Source of the DNA: Chara braunii
Taxonomy: Eukaryota > Streptophyta > Charophyceae > Charales > Characeae
Direction of reading: 5' to 3'
Assembly (NCBI GenBank): GCA_003427395.1
Contig: BFEA01000041.1
Location: 3,140,080-3,187,438 of the forward strand
Length of the DNA stretch: 47,359 bases
A program made the translations under genes and the position numbers. The notes under the pieces are model-generated. The model was not told the DNA's origin. It worked only from the letters and a program-made list of their open reading frames with translations, and did no database searches. Shown piece by piece: positions 1 to 11,963 of this stretch (positions within the stretch are counted from its first letter, which is position 1; every line of letters starts with the position of its first letter).

Positions 1-260
1 AAAAAGAAAAGAAGAAAAAGAAAAGAAAAGAAAAGAAAAGAAAACGAAAAAAACAAAATCTGAGTTCTTTTTTAAGACTGTATTTTTCAGTTTGCGCCAC
101 TATTTTTTAGGTGGCGTAAAACATCTTTTTTGACCTTGCAATTTTTTCTATAGATAGTCAGGCACTTAGGCCATGCGCATGAATTGTTTCAAAAGTTTTT
201 ATTTAGTGAATATTTTTCTAAAATGCTCAAAGTCAGGGTAATTTTTGCACGCCGCCCTGA

Positions 261-285
261 GCCTGTCGGGATTTGAACTCGTGCA
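261..285 (-). repeat. tRNA T-arm/B-box-like block inside the LTR
   Basis: On the minus strand the bases read GAGTTCAAATCCCGACAGG, close to the RNA polymerase III B box (GGTTCRANTCC) and a T-arm. The block is conserved in the other two LTR copies (32331-32356 minus strand, 42978-43000 plus strand), so it is a fixed part of the LTR. It may be an old tRNA-derived SINE trapped in the LTR. No full cloverleaf was found. Confidence 0.35.
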
Positions 286-1159
286 TTTTCACGAGTTCTT
301 TCCCTACCTCTCCCAATCTGACAACTGCCATCCCCGTTTTCAGGGGAGGGCAGGGGAGAAAAGAGAAAAAGTAGAGAGGGGAGAGAAAGGAATAGTCATG
401 GCCGCGAACGTGGTCGCGGCCGTGCACCAAGTTCAAGCAGTATTGGCCTGAATGCAATCATTCAGGCCAGAGCTGTGAACTAGAGCGTCAGTGAGGGGAA
501 CTTGGCTGGAAACAGTCATTTTCCCGCTGAACCTGCACTCAGTGTAGGCAGAGTGCAGGGAAAAGGGAGAAAAAGAGGGGGGCAGTGTAGTACAACTGCC
601 ACCCTAAGTGTGTGGCTGAGGTGAGACAGCCTCAGTCCGTTGATCTGGCTCAGATCGACGGCCCCGGGCAAGTGACGAATTTTGCCTGGGGGCAGCTGAG
701 GCTGCTGCTGCCCTCCTCAGCCACTACAAAAGAGGCAACTGTCCCCTAGCTGCCTCACACTTGCCTCCAGTTGCCAGTGTGCGACAACACACTTGCCTCA
801 TCGCTGGAGTGCTGGAGAGGAAGCAGGAGTGTTGTCGGCGAAGCTGGAGGACTGCGGAGAAGCGCGACGAAGGAGGAGAGACATAGCCTTGGCTGGAGCA
901 TTCTGCTCCACCTTGGCAGGCTGGTCTCTAGGGGGATTTGCGACAGCGTGGTGAAAAGCGGTAGCGGAGCATGATGAGGAGCGGCAGCGGAGCGTGGCAA
1001 GGAAGACGGGGAGCACGACAAGTGGTGGGGTTATGCTGCCGAAATACCGTGGCATCGGCGCGACACCTTTATTCTGAGGGGTGACGCTGCCGTTTTCACA
1101 CCACGTCGGCGACACTTTGTTTCGAAGAATGACGCTGACGTTTTCACGACACAGTAATA

Positions 1160-1420
1160 CATTGCGGCGAAGCGCTGCTATTTTTTTTTACGGTGGTACG
1201 GCACTGTGAAGCACCGCCTTCTTTTTGCGACGGTACGACACGACAAAGCGCCGCTGTCTTTTTGCGGTGGTACGGCACGGCGAAGCGCTGCCGTTTTTTT
1301 ATGATGGTACGACACGGCAAAGCGCTGCCGTTTTTTTTATGGTGATACGGCACGGCGGAACGCTGCCGTTTTTTTTTTTTACGGGGCACGGCGCGACGAC
1401 GTGCTGCCATTTTCCGACGA
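1160..1420 (+). repeat. 37-bp GC-rich minisatellite in the 5' LTR
   Basis: About seven units of a CGGTGGTACGGCACGGCGAA-type sequence, each followed by GCGCTGCCG and a T-run. The same array occurs at 33238-33500 and, expanded to about fifteen units, at 41420-41995 in the inverted LTR. Open frames through it on both strands are repeat artefacts. Confidence 0.8.
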
Positions 1421-2298
1421 GAATTCGACATGACCGTGGAGTTGCGGCACGACGGTGGGACGTGCGGCGCGGCAGTGTAGTTTTTTTTACAGCGCTGAAA
1501 GGTTTTTTTTTTATGGCGCAGCGTCTGCTTTTCGTGGTGAAGGTCTGCTACCATTGGTGTGTACGGCAACAGCAGCGTGACATGAGGGCGGTTGACAGCA
1601 TGCGACGGTACGAAATCTGAGCGCGGCTGGCGGGGTTTATTTATTTATTTTTTTTATGCGGCACATGAGATAAATGTTTTGTACTTGGGACTAACGTGGG
1701 ACGTGGATGGCCATTTGCGACAGTCTCGACGCATGCGGTTTTTGGATTCGGCACCGGTTTTATTTTTTTGAGAAGAGTGGCGGAAGCGGTTTTCGACTCA
1801 GTCGTCATTCGACGAAGTGTTTGAAAGCGTGGGACCACCTAGAACCGCGTGGGACCATCTGGGACCGCTTAGGACCAGTTGGGACTGACGTGGTACCAGA
1901 TTGAGTATTTTTTCGGTGACGCGTGCGGCTCGCTATTTTCACGCTTGGGCTACCGCGGATGAGGCGTGCGAGTGAAAGGCGGTTTGATCAGGATTTTCCT
2001 TGAGACTACAGCTTTCGGCGGCACATACAACTTGTTGGTTGACTTTCTTGAGTGAGCCAGGACGCTTCTACGACACCACTTCACTCAAGGTCAGTGGATG
2101 ACTCACACTCCCTTCCCACCTGTGTGCACCCACACATTGCTTGACCCTTTTGCTTTGAATGTTCAAGAGAAAAGGTTGAGTTGGGTTGTGGGTGTCATGC
2201 ATGAGTAAAAAGGTGGGTCTGACGTGAGTAGTGGGACTTTGCTTGTCTTCTTTTGATTGTGTTGTCTGCATGGTGTGCAGGTGATTAAAAAGACTATG

Positions 2299-2306
2299 TA
2301 TAAAAG
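2299..2306 (+). promoter_or_regulatory. Possible LTR promoter TATA box
   Basis: TATAAAAG sits in a locally conserved stretch and is preserved in the 3' LTR at 34335-34342. If transcription starts just downstream, the R-U5 part would be about 1.4 kb. The inverted LTR copy does not show it clearly. Function is inferred from the motif only. Confidence 0.35.
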
Positions 2307-3743
2307 TGAGACAAAATGTTATTTGATAAAATGGCGGAGAAATTTCTCCTCCTTACCGTTTTCCTTTCGTTAGTGAGTTGGGTGAACTTGCTTGCTATTT
2401 CTGAAGGATAATTGATGGGTGCCGTGAGAAAAGAAAATTTGAAAACAGAAAGAAAACCAAAGCATAATGAATTTAACTTTTCTCAACGATTGACCGTTTT
2501 TATTCTAAATGACCTTATCTGCCTATACCTGTCCAAATGATTCTCATTATTTATCCTTTTTTATTTCTCTTTGCTTAAGACACCCTGAACTTAGAAAAAA
2601 TTGGAACAATTGAAAGTTACTTGTAGTGGACACATGTTCTCTTCTCAGGAAGCATCTGGGCGGGGGTTCGTTGCTTTCGGAGCCGACCCTGTTATCGACC
2701 CGGAGTGGACCGTTCTACGGGGGGGTACTTTGCCGATTCGGTGGAGACGGCCCGACTTCTGAGATCCGAATCTTGTGCTCGGGCGAGGAGGAGTAGTACC
2801 GCAGACCACTTCCTAGAGGGTGAGGCATGCAACACCTTAAGCAATGCACCTGATAAAGAATCATCTGCAAAGCAGTCTGTCATCAAAAAGATTAGGAACG
2901 TAAGGCAACAAGTGTATGCTTGTCTAATCTTAGGTCGGGGGTAGGATGAAATGAGTAACTTTGACAGCGCATCTCATCAAGTCAAAACTAAGACAGACCG
3001 ACTACCTTGTCGGCTGCTTTGAGGTTATTGTTGAAAGTCAACTCTCCGTTGGCGGCTGAAAGATTTTTGTGAAATTCGACCCATAGAGTGGTCGGATTTT
3101 ATTTTGATGTTGTGTTATTGGATGTATCTAATGATGATCTAGATTCGTTTGGTTATCATTCCCGCTTGGATATATGTTTATGTCGACTTCGGTTGATTTT
3201 TTTTTATAACTAATGGTTGTTATGTTTTTCTTTTTAGTCAGTGACCAAAGGGGATATTGGGGTTTTCACACTAGGTTGAGACCTTCCTAGTCGACCGACG
3301 TATGTTTCGTACTTAGGAAATCAGCGCCCTAAGGAACGGACGACGTCCGGGTTCAATAGGCATTTAATCGTGCGTACCTATACTACAGCGAGCGAGCAAA
3401 ACGTCCACGGTTGACCCACCTCTGCAACTGCATTTAAAAGCTTTCGCACGTGGGTCGGCAACTCGGTAGGGATACGCCCCTAAGGGTGGTGACAACCCCT
3501 TACGGAAGCAAGCTTATGCCCCGCGGGAACCTATTATGTCGTAGGGGACCGCGAGATGCACAGCTGGCGCACCCGGTTAGAGCGACGAAGGGACGACGCG
3601 ACCACGACCATCTCGGCGGCTCGCGGGATTACTTATGCATCGTTCTCAAGTTGTCTCTGTATTGGTTAAGTTTCTTGTTTAAACTCCTGCGTAACATGGT
3701 CGGGAGGGCCCTCACTCGCGCGGGGGCCGATACGCTCGACAGG

Positions 3744-3762
3744 TGGCGCCGTTGCCGGGGAT
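3744..3762 (+). promoter_or_regulatory. Primer-binding site, tRNA-Asp(GUC)
   Basis: TGGCGCCGTTGCCGGGGAT is the exact complement of the last 19 bases (including CCA) of plant tRNA-Asp(GUC). It starts two bases after the LTR end, the usual spacing. This fixes the orientation of the element as plus and identifies 1-3741 as a 5' LTR. No such site follows 35755, as expected for a 3' LTR. Confidence 0.93.
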
Positions 3763-3929
3763 AACGGCAAACTACCGTTGTCCCTAGCGGAACGACACTC
3801 GGGTATTGTATTGATTTTAAACTGATATCTTTGAGAAATAGACGTGATTGATTTTGATAGATCTTACAAGTCATTTCGGCTTCTTACCTTTATGCCTTCT
3901 CGCTTACAGGTTAATCTTCTCATAGCGAG

Positions 3930-4910
3930 ATGGCGGAAGGTAGCAGGCTGAATAACGATCCTTGGGATAAAATGGAGAAGTTGATTGAAATGCTCGGGAA
4001 GATCGAAAGAGCGGCAACTGCTCAAAAAATTGATGTCCCGATCTTTAATAGCAATAATGTTGTGAAATTTCTTTCAGCATTTGAGCAATTGGTTGCTGCT
4101 GACGTGTGGGATGAGCAGACAATGTTAAAAAGGGTAACGTCATGGGTACATATAGATGTTCGTTGTGACGTAGCAAGGCTAGTTTCAGAAGCCTGAAGTT
4201 GGAATGATTTTGATCAAACGATGTTTGATATGTTCCAGCTTGGGAACGACACTTTAACTCGTGATGATCTCCAGAATGTTTGTCGTGACAAATATGCTAC
4301 TTTCGGGAAGTTTCTTTATGTGTTTGAGCGAGTGACTCGTCTTGTTCCTGACCTATCGAAAATTGATAAGAGTAGGATGTTTCTTGCAAACTTTTCAGAG
4401 GTAGAAATACAGGTTTTATTGAAAGGTGTCAGGTCTTCTTTTGTTTGGCAGAAGATCCGCGAGAATGCCTTGAACGATGATTTTGATCAGGTTCTTCATC
4501 TAAATCTGAAAAACATGCCTCGACAGTCAAATAGCATTTCAGACCAGCGTGATGAGCATATTTTGAAAGAACTTTCTGAGATTAAAGAGTTTTTGAAAGC
4601 CATGAAAGAAAATGATTGTGAGACGACAATCGTTGTCAGATTGTCGAAGGAATATAGTAACGACAAGCGGAAGGGAACGGTTGACTCTTCAGTCAGAAAT
4701 GTAAGGCATAAACGAGAGGAGGTTCGACCTAGTCCTCAGGATATACTGAAAGTCGCTAATATTCAGTATGCGACCAAGGATAATTTTGGTCATCGTCGTT
4801 CTCGACGAGTAGGAAATTGGTGGAAGAAAGTGAGATGTCACTCTTGTGGTTTGATAGGACACACCCCACGTTATTATTCATCTCGACAGAGCAATAATGT
4901 GAATAAGTAA
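3930..4910 (+). pseudogene. gag: gag-like protein with C-terminal zinc knuckle remnant
   Basis: One reading frame of about 326 codons runs from ATG 3930 to the stop at 4908-4910, interrupted only by TGA at 4194-4196; the frame continues in phase on both sides. It encodes a charged, helical protein with a C-terminal CCHC-like knuckle near residue 310: C-H-S-C-G-L-I-G-H, with Tyr where the last Cys should be. The mid region has the FxxFE-type helices common in Ty3/gypsy retrotransposon gag proteins. Such proteins assemble the virus-like particle and bind RNA. It lies 170 bp after the primer site, the expected gag position, and no pol follows. The nonsense codon and lost Cys argue that this copy is dead. 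Family-level call fairly safe; exact lineage unknown. Confidence 0.7.
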
Positions 4911-5126
4911 TTAGCAAACTCATCCAAGCGATAAGCGAGGAAAGTTGTTATTATAAATTTATAAGCAAGACATTGAGTTGTGGAAAGTAAAAAACCTTTA
5001 ATGTTTGATTTTGGTAAATTGTGGTGAATTTCGTCTTATCGCTGACAACATCTTCTCTTTTTAGAATTGTCATTCCCCATTATTGACTGAATATATAACA
5101 AACAAATGTTTATTTCTTAGTCGTGG

Positions 5127-5715
5127 TTGGATGTATGACGAAAAAATGTGCAGTCATTCCCTAGGTACGCCTGGATGTATGATGCACTTGAGTTTTCCAT
5201 TCCCTGACTAAAGTTGAATGTATGGTGGGGCCTATGTATCTATTTCCCAGTTTATCAGGATGTATGGATTTCAGGTTAAACCCATATTTATCAACGAAGG
5301 TTGGATGTATGGCGTATACTCGAGTTGTTCATTCCCTGGCTTGAGTTGAATGTATGGAGGGGCCTATGTATCTATTTCCCAGCTTGTCTGGATGTATGGA
5401 TTTCAAGATAATCCCTTATTTCTCGACACAAGTCGGATGTATGGTGCACGCTTGGGTTATCCATTCCCTGACTTGAATTTGATGTATGGTGTCCGACCTA
5501 TATACCTATTTTCCAGTTTGATCTGGATGTGTGGGTTTTAGGGGGGCTTTCCATTTCCCAGCTAAAGTCAGATGTATGGTATACAACCCTTCATTTCCTG
5601 ACAATACTTGGATGTATGGAGTTCCTTTTGAATGTTTATTTCCCAGTTCCTACTGGATGTATAATTCTCAAATTGAGTCTTCATTCCCTAAGCTTGGTCG
5701 GACGTATGATGTTCA
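5127..5715 (+). repeat. 44-bp minisatellite, about 14 units, with a three-unit higher-order period
   Basis: Units begin TGGATGTATGG and usually contain TTCCCTGACT or TTCCCAG. Starts fall near 5127, 5171, 5215, 5258, 5302, 5347, 5390, 5434, 5479, 5524, 5569, 5609, 5653 and 5698. Units 5215/5347 and 5258/5390 are most alike, giving a 132-bp higher-order period. The 4911-5126 stretch just before is AT-rich with nothing recognised. Confidence 0.85.
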
Positions 5716-5860
5716 GATATGATGAATTTTTTAGACTTGTCATATTTTTGGGAAAATGTTGCTTGAGGTAATACTAAGAGTAACCACGAGTCCATATTAT
5801 GGATATCAGATAAGATATGGATAAGGATTTTTGAAAGAATGATTTCTCTTTAAATGGTTC

Positions 5861-5879
5861 GTTCGGACTACGTCCGAAC
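5861..5879. repeat. Short perfect hairpin
   Basis: GTTCGGAC, three-base loop, GTCCGAAC. It lies between the two minisatellites of the retrotransposon's internal domain. No function known. Confidence 0.5.
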
Positions 5880-5898
5880 AACTCCAGGAGATTGATAC

Positions 5899-6272
5899 GC
5901 TTGAAAGACCCGTCAAGGGGTTAATCCTGACTTGAAAGACCCGTCAGGTGGTTAATCCTGACTTGAAAAACCCATCAGGTGGTTAATCCTGAATTGAAAG
6001 GTCGTCATGGGGTTAATCCTGATTTGAAAGACCCATCAGGGGGTTAATCCTGACTTGAAAGGTCCGTCAGGGGGTTAATCCTGACTTGAAAGACCCATCA
6101 GGGGGTTAATTCTGAATTNTTGAAAGACCCATCAGGGGGTTAATCCTGACTTGAAAGGTCCGTCAGGGGGTTAATCCTGACTTGAAAGACCCATCAGGGG
6201 GTTAATTCTGAATTGAAAGACCGTAAGGGGGTTAATCCTAAATTGAAAGACCCATCAGGGGGTTAATCCTGA
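5899..6272 (+). repeat. 31-bp minisatellite, about 12 units
   Basis: Tandem units of the type TTGAAAGACCCATCAGGGGG followed by TTAATCCTGAC, alternating between CCCATC and GTCCGTC variants, which suggests a two- to three-unit higher-order pattern. A single unresolved base (N) sits at 6119. From 6273 to 6364 the sequence is AT-rich retrotransposon DNA without features, ending in the TTGT that flanks the DNA transposon. Confidence 0.9.
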
Positions 6273-6364
6273 TGTGGAAGACCCTTTTGGAGGCTACATC
6301 CAGTTTTAATGTATTGAGTTAAGGCTTCTGGAGGCTAAATCAAGTTTTGTTGTTATATTGTTGT

Positions 6365-6397
6365 AACATGTTATTCGTTAAAATAGGACATTATATT
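6365..6397 (+). repeat. Left terminal inverted repeat of the giant transposon
   Basis: It begins AACATGTTATTCGTTAAAA and ends GACATTATATT. It is the reverse complement of 30672-30704 except at two positions (6384 and 6386). Confidence 0.8.
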
Positions 6398-6544
6398 TTA
6401 AATTGGTACTCGCACGCTATTAATTTCATGTTAAAATCGCTATATTTTGGACCTGAATGAAACTTAAAAACCCGAAGAATGCAATTGAGAGACCATAAAT
6501 TGAATCTAAACTGGAGATTCAAGGCAATCACTTACTGATCATGA

Positions 6545-7365
6545 TGAATTAAGTGTGGATTCCATTGCACTTCCATCAATTTAGAACCTTATCAAAATGT
6601 ACTTTCTAAAATGCTATCAAAATGTTTTGATCATGTTGGATTAAGTGTGGATTCCATTACGCTTCCATCAATTTTGTAACTTAAAAGCCGTTACGGTTAC
6701 AAGTTAAAAATGAATTGTTGAACTCCCGATTTCCTTACACCTTGCTCAATTTTGTGTCAGCATTGAGTCAGACCTCTTTTAGATGACATTGTGACTTCCC
6801 TTAATTTATTGAAACTCAATCGAAGTGGGACATTTACGGCAAGCACACAAATGGTTTAAGTATTAATAGTCTAGTACGGATTTCGTCGCACTTCGATAAT
6901 TTTTGCTTTAAATTAACTCTATTAAATGTATACTAACCACGACAAAGTTTAACGAATCACACGACAAACGAATCAGACGACAAACGAGATTACGGTCTAA
7001 GTACAGTGACTATGGGTTCCATCGCACTTCGATAATTTATGTACTACATACTTATTAAAAGAAATGACACTCAGTCTGTTCGGTGTGATTTAAGGATGGA
7101 TTCCAGCACTGTGACACTTCGATAATTTTGGACTCTATCACACTTCGACAATTTATATGACTTTAAAGACGAAACTGACATGTCATTGTTATACATTGAA
7201 ATGCACTTGAATCAGAGGTAGTACACATGACATTGTGTGAAGGCGAAACTATATGGTTTATGTATGGATTCCGGCGTACTTTGACAAAAAATCATAAAGC
7301 GATATGACATTGTCATATGAAACTGAAATTCACGTGAGTACCATGGATTCTGTCTCACTTCAAGA
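6545..7365 (+). repeat. Left subterminal array of the dyad motif (about 7 copies)
   Basis: Copies of a GTGTGGATTCC..GCACTTC type start near 6551, 6645, 6874, 7010, 7094, 7261 and 7342, 80-230 bp apart, several followed by ATCAATTT or GATAATTT. They correspond to the reverse complement of the dyad motif that is common in the centre of the element. The surroundings (6398-7583) are AT-rich with no credible coding region. Confidence 0.6.
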
Positions 7366-7583
7366 AATGTCGTCCCCATGAAAAATTAAAAGTAAAAAAT
7401 TGTATCGGTAATTAAAGTTCAAAATTATACCGACACGTGCAAGAAATCGCAAATGCAAGATTGAAGTACGTCTACATTAAACGCTACAAGCCAACTGTAC
7501 ATTGAACTATGTCCAAATTAAACGCTACGAGCCGCCACTATGTAAACTTTCTAAAACGCTATCATTCACAAAATTTGAAGCTC

Positions 7584-8366
7584 CTACCGATGTCCCCGCG
7601 TCCCTTTAGAACCAAACCCGTATAAGGCATTCATAGACGACCCGAAAACAATGGTTTGTGGCTGTCCCTTCGTCGCCACCCTCGAGAACACCGAAATGTA
7701 CTTCATCCTTACAAACCTACAGGCACCTGCCAAGGACTTACCGATGGCGTCACGCACACAACATGTCACTTGTTCTACCTCATGCCACTTATGAACCTCA
7801 TCAATTCGACCGACAATCTCCAAATCGGATTGTTCGTTCTCGTACAGAAGGCACAAATTCCCCATGTTACGACTATAGATTCTAAGGTGGTTGCGAGAAA
7901 CTAGCACTACAGCGTCTACCAAAGTCCGCTTTCGGTTTGAACATGCCACACACAACACTGTGCAGAAGTCGGAACCGGCCACAGACAACCGTATGCAATA
8001 ATATGACACATTTTTTGGCTGTAACCCGGCACCACGCAGCGGATACCCTTCCAAAAACGGATTGTAGGATGTACAGTCCAACAACTCTTGTTTCAAGTCT
8101 GCAGACCACACCCGAGGTGACGTCGTTACGTTGTCCAAGCGAAGGTAAAACCGATAATTCTCTTTCTGCCTGAGCGCGGCGCGCAGGGACGGAAGTTGCC
8201 TGACACCAATGGCGTAATGAGGTACTTTGATCAGACTTCCCCACTCCATCGCGGAAGCAAATTTGTAGTCCTTATGTTATGGGCATTTCCTTGCCAAGAT
8301 GACTCTATCCCGTTCTCCCTCGGACCACTCATTGATAGGCTTGTCAAAGAAGGGGACGACGGTCAT
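7584..8366 (-). pseudogene. Unrecognised protein family, copy B (minus strand)
   Basis: A frame from ATG at 8366 to the stop at 7584 is broken only by TAA at 8277-8279; the intact part from ATG 8247-8249 gives 221 residues. I do not recognise the family. Visible: KQELLD followed by a segment with two PL turns, a hydrophobic strand pair ending LVDAVVLVSRN, a KWHEVEQ stretch, FVRMKYISVFS, and a C-terminal GSSMNALYGFGS motif. A paralogue with the same blocks in the same order lies on the opposite strand at 19539-20141, so this was once a real protein. It follows the transposase-like gene on the same strand by about 360 bp; 8367-8727 is AT-rich with nothing clear. A role in transposition is possible but unsupported. 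Confidence 0.6.
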
Positions 8367-8727
8367 CTACGGGTCATTTTCGGTATCGCTTCTCGAACCA
8401 CGAAATCTGCATGCACAAGGGTGAATAAGACATGCATAATCATGTCGATGGTCCATAACTCCTGTCGCACTCCCTACACAAGACATGAAATGCAAACAAA
8501 ATGAAAATAAAATATCGCAATAGTAGAAAAATCGCCTTCATGATGAACATAACTTCGAAAATTGCTGAACCATCACCAACCATCTTAAAAAATTAAACCG
8601 TAGACCGTGGAAAAAATTCGCTACGCAAAATCATTGCAAAAATAATATGCTCCATTTTGAATTCTCGTCCCTTCATACAGTTATTTTACAAAAATCTCAC
8701 TCCCCCATTCTATCAGGCGGACGTGCA

Positions 8728-11687
8728 CTAATCGCTCTTATGCCCTCCATCTACACTCCCTTCACCAGATGGACTCAGATCCAGAAGTACAGCTTCAGCA
8801 TTTAGTCGAACACTTGAAGGAATGACAAGTCCAGTCGTGAATGGTCTTGTACCACGGACCGATTTCTCCCAACCAAAAACGATCGAGTCAGCATCTTGCC
8901 ATTGTGTCTGGTCAGTCATTTTCCATCGTTTTTCCCATGCGTTCTCATATAGTTGTTCGAGCGACTTTGCTCTTCCAGTCGGCACACAATATTCCACTAA
9001 CACTTGATTATAATTTTGCGAATTATAATCAACAACCACCCGAGAAAGAGCTTTGCCCACCCAGATTGACACACCGCTGGACAGATCATCGTCGAAGGGG
9101 CGAAGGATAAGAAAAGTGTCCACGTCAACATGCACGAGGGGGTCGAAACTAGTCTTTGGGCGATTTTTTCTTCGTCCAACAAACAAGGGTTCCCTGTCGT
9201 CGATGTTGACACTGCGAGGAGAAGGTTGTTGATCGCTTTCGAGCAGCCGTGGTCGTGGCCAGAAACTTTCTTGAGGTTGTGAGGACAACCCATTCGCGAT
9301 GATCTTATCGCCATGTTTGATAACCTCATTCCAGTAACACAAAGCTCTTTCTCTCCTACTCACCTCATGGTCATTGTAAGTGCACCACGTTGACCGCCTA
9401 CTCTCCAGCAACTCGCAGAATCGAACAACACTATTTTTGCCATTCAAATAGTCATTTCGAGGAAGGGGTTGCACATGAGGCGGGTCAAACGGCCACGAAG
9501 GGTCTGCATAGCTCTCATCGGGGNTTCGATTGAACCAATAAATCGGACCTTCCTCGGGCAACCATTCGTCGTCATCGTAAAACTCCTTGTACAACATGCC
9601 CGGATTATCTCCAACCATCAAAAATTTAAGCAAGTGCGATTTTGAAATACCGGTAATGTCTGATGCAACACACAGGTCCACTATACTAATCCAATCGTCC
9701 ATCGTATCTCGAGGAAAATACATTTGGGAGGCTTTTTGTGGGATTGCTCTATGAGCTCGAAGAACTCGTCCATAGTATAAGCGTCTACGTCTTTTAATTT
9801 CTTCGAGAAAACGTTGAAAGTAGCGTCAACGTCTGTATGGGTGTGTCCCATCAGCATGAAACCTATTTCTACCTCTTCGAAAACTTTGAACTTAACCAAC
9901 AATGAAGCCATCGCACATATGTACTTGTTCTTGTTTTCCCACCAACAGTTATCTGCTTGAATGCGCAAACATCGTGGCAGTGGCGTCCCGCTCCCTTGAA
10001 TTTCGACAAGGGTTCTCATAACACAAGTAGCGACCATGTTCGAATCGTGTTTGAAATACGGAACCCACGTGTATACATATATACTAGGGTCTCTACCGTA
10101 TGCAATGACGCCTGTCAGATTAGTCTTCATCATCATCTCGTGCCTAAGTGCTTTCGAGTAGTTCGCTTGACCAATATGGGGGATAGTTGTTTTCTTCTGA
10201 TCCATGCCGTCAATGATTAGACACAAACGCTCGTTCGGACGAACCATGGAATCAGTTTTCGCTCGACCGTAGTCCAATCTGTGTTCAACTTGCCTCCTTT
10301 GGTGTGCTTTCATATCCTCTCGAGCTCGTTCTCGATCTCGAGGAAGAGCAACATATTGTATACGTTCCTTCACTTCATGACAGACGGCGCACTTCGTGAA
10401 CGTGTTAGATTGCGCGAGGGAAACGTGGAAAAAGTGTTTCCGCCACAGCTTATAAAAGTTTGACTCAGACACGACATCGAGGCCAGCGGCCAGAAAGTCG
10501 GATTTGATGGACTTATAAATTGATCTCTTCGTGAAAGCAGCCGGCAGTCGAAGCTTCGGTCTACAAACCCCACCTTGGTTAGCCACCTCATTCAGCGTGC
10601 TATCCGCATGACTCTCGATGAACTTTCTCATGCTGGCAAGCATGGCGACCGTTTTATCGGTTGGCCGATATCTTCCCTTCAGGCCATGCTCGGAATTTAC
10701 GTAGCCATCATCGAAACACTTTTTGTAGCTGTAAAATGTATTACGCGAGACACCGAGTACATTGCAGTACGCCCTGACGCACATCGAACGTTCCAACTCC
10801 ACACGGCGGACACGTTTCTGTCCACCCTCATTTACTGTGAAATCCTTAATACTTTTCATCCACCACTCAGCTCGCTCTCCCGGACTCTTACTGTACAGTC
10901 CTTGTCTAACCTTTCACACTTCCTCAGGCGACACGTCGTAACGACATCGAGCCTTGCAACATGCCATGCCGCGCACGATGAGCAGTTTTTTTTTGGACAA
11001 CATGTTCCTCGCTCTTTTGTACTGTTCTTTCCTCCTAGCGTTCCTATTAGCCATGCTATACCGTCGTCTTTCGCTTGGCAGAGGTGCGGGCAAAATCTGC
11101 AGCATCGCCCTTCTCTCTGCATCACCTCTGCCAGACGCTTTCGACCCAGATTGACTCTCAATTGGAATCGCATCATCACTTCGCACTTGCGTTGGACTCG
11201 CCCGTGCTGTGGAAAGCTCCTCCGAAGAGCAGTCGGTGGCAACCAACTTCGTACTAGTGGAGATAGCGCGAAGCAAAGGTCCACCGGAAGAGGACTGTGG
11301 TCCAGAAGACTAATCAGTGGCCACCAACCGCTCACTCTCGTCATCAGATGATGCGTAAGAAACACCCATCGGCACGCGACTGCTGTGCGTCGAAGCTGCG
11401 GGGTGCACCTCTCCAGAAATGTGGAACTCGATCCTGGAGGCAGACGGTTGTTCGCTCGCGGATGTTGTTGCCAATTCTGTAGGCGGTTGAATGCAACCTC
11501 CAAAGATCTTACGAAAAGCGAGACTCCGTTTTCTGGGGAAAGTTGCAGCGGACTGTTGGAACGACGAACTGTCCGAAGAGGACTGTTGGAATGGCGAACT
11601 GTCCGAAGAGGTCGTCGGGGTCAATCCTAGGTGTTGTAGTTGGTAACGCAAGTCGACGGCTTGTTCAGTTTCCATAGCCCGGTTCAT
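8728..11687 (-). pseudogene. DDE/RNase H-like transposase-type protein (DUF7869-like), with stops and a frameshift
   Basis: On the minus strand one frame runs from ATG 11687 to about 9720 with two nonsense codons (TAG 11310-11312, TGA 10914-10916). A one-base shift near 9715-9725 then leads into a second frame ending at 8728; total about 980 codons. The order is: Ser/Gln-rich N-terminus; basic segment; helix-turn-helix-like segment (CVRAYCNVLGVSRNTFYSYK); CxxC (CAVC); then the catalytic-type core with LIIDGMDQ, QADNCWWENKN and GHTHTDVDATF, whose acidic residues fit an RNase H-like D-D-D/E triad. The C-terminal part has VDTFLILRPFDDD and IWVGKALSRVVVDY. I recall the QxDNxxxENKN..GHTHxDxD pattern as DUF7869, found in many eukaryotic mobile elements; the name is from memory. 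It is the best candidate transposase of the giant element. One base is unresolved at 9524. Confidence 0.7.
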
Positions 11688-11870
11688 CTGGCCGTTCGCC
11701 CAGCCGTCTTTGGCGCCGTCATGTAACCGTCGGTGCAGCGGATGCGATTCCCGTCAGCTTAATCGATTAATCTCTCTTGCGCGGATTGAATGGTTCATTC
11801 GAATTCGTGTCGACACCCTGCAAAACAGCGGAGCAAACTGTAAGCACGATTACTATAGAAGTAAGTGCTA
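11688..11870. other. Upstream region of the transposase-like gene
   Basis: Noncoding; it holds a perfect 12-bp palindrome TTAATCGATTAA at 11759-11770. The minus-strand gene promoter should lie here, but no clear TATA box was seen. Confidence 0.3.
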
Positions 11871-11878
11871 ACCTCCCC

Positions 11879-11963
11879 CCCTTGAAGGGGTTTATGGGGG
11901 TTGCCGACGGTGACAACGGCCGTGTCCCTTATTTTCGGCAACCCCCATAAACCCCTTTAAGGG
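11879..11963. repeat. Foldback 1 (29-bp arms, 27-base loop)
   Basis: The left arm begins CCCTTGAAGGGGTTTATGGG; the right arm at 11935-11963 is its complement with one mismatch. The outer part of the left arm seen in the next two copies is missing. Confidence 0.85.

Larger units (their letters stand above)
1..3741 (+). repeat. 5' LTR, partial (starts about 1.25 kb inside the LTR)
   Basis: The stretch aligns colinearly with 32090-35755. By eye the first few hundred bases are about 93% identical, with small indels in homopolymers. It ends in CTCGACA at 3741, two bases before the primer site, giving the canonical CA end. No coding region is credible inside it; open frames at 1144-1620 only reflect a GC-rich minisatellite. 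It contains a tRNA-like B-box block (about 261-285, minus strand), a 37-bp minisatellite (1160-1420) and a TATA-like site (2299-2306). Confidence 0.85.

Noticed and set aside
7584-8249. Vague beta-strand pattern resembling an N-glycosidase-type protein
   Set aside because: No conserved catalytic residues could be placed; similarity is only in hydrophobic spacing, so I left the family as unknown.
10575-11351. Plus-strand frame of 258 codons
   Set aside because: It lies antisense to the HTH part of the transposase-like gene, which has the recognisable motifs.
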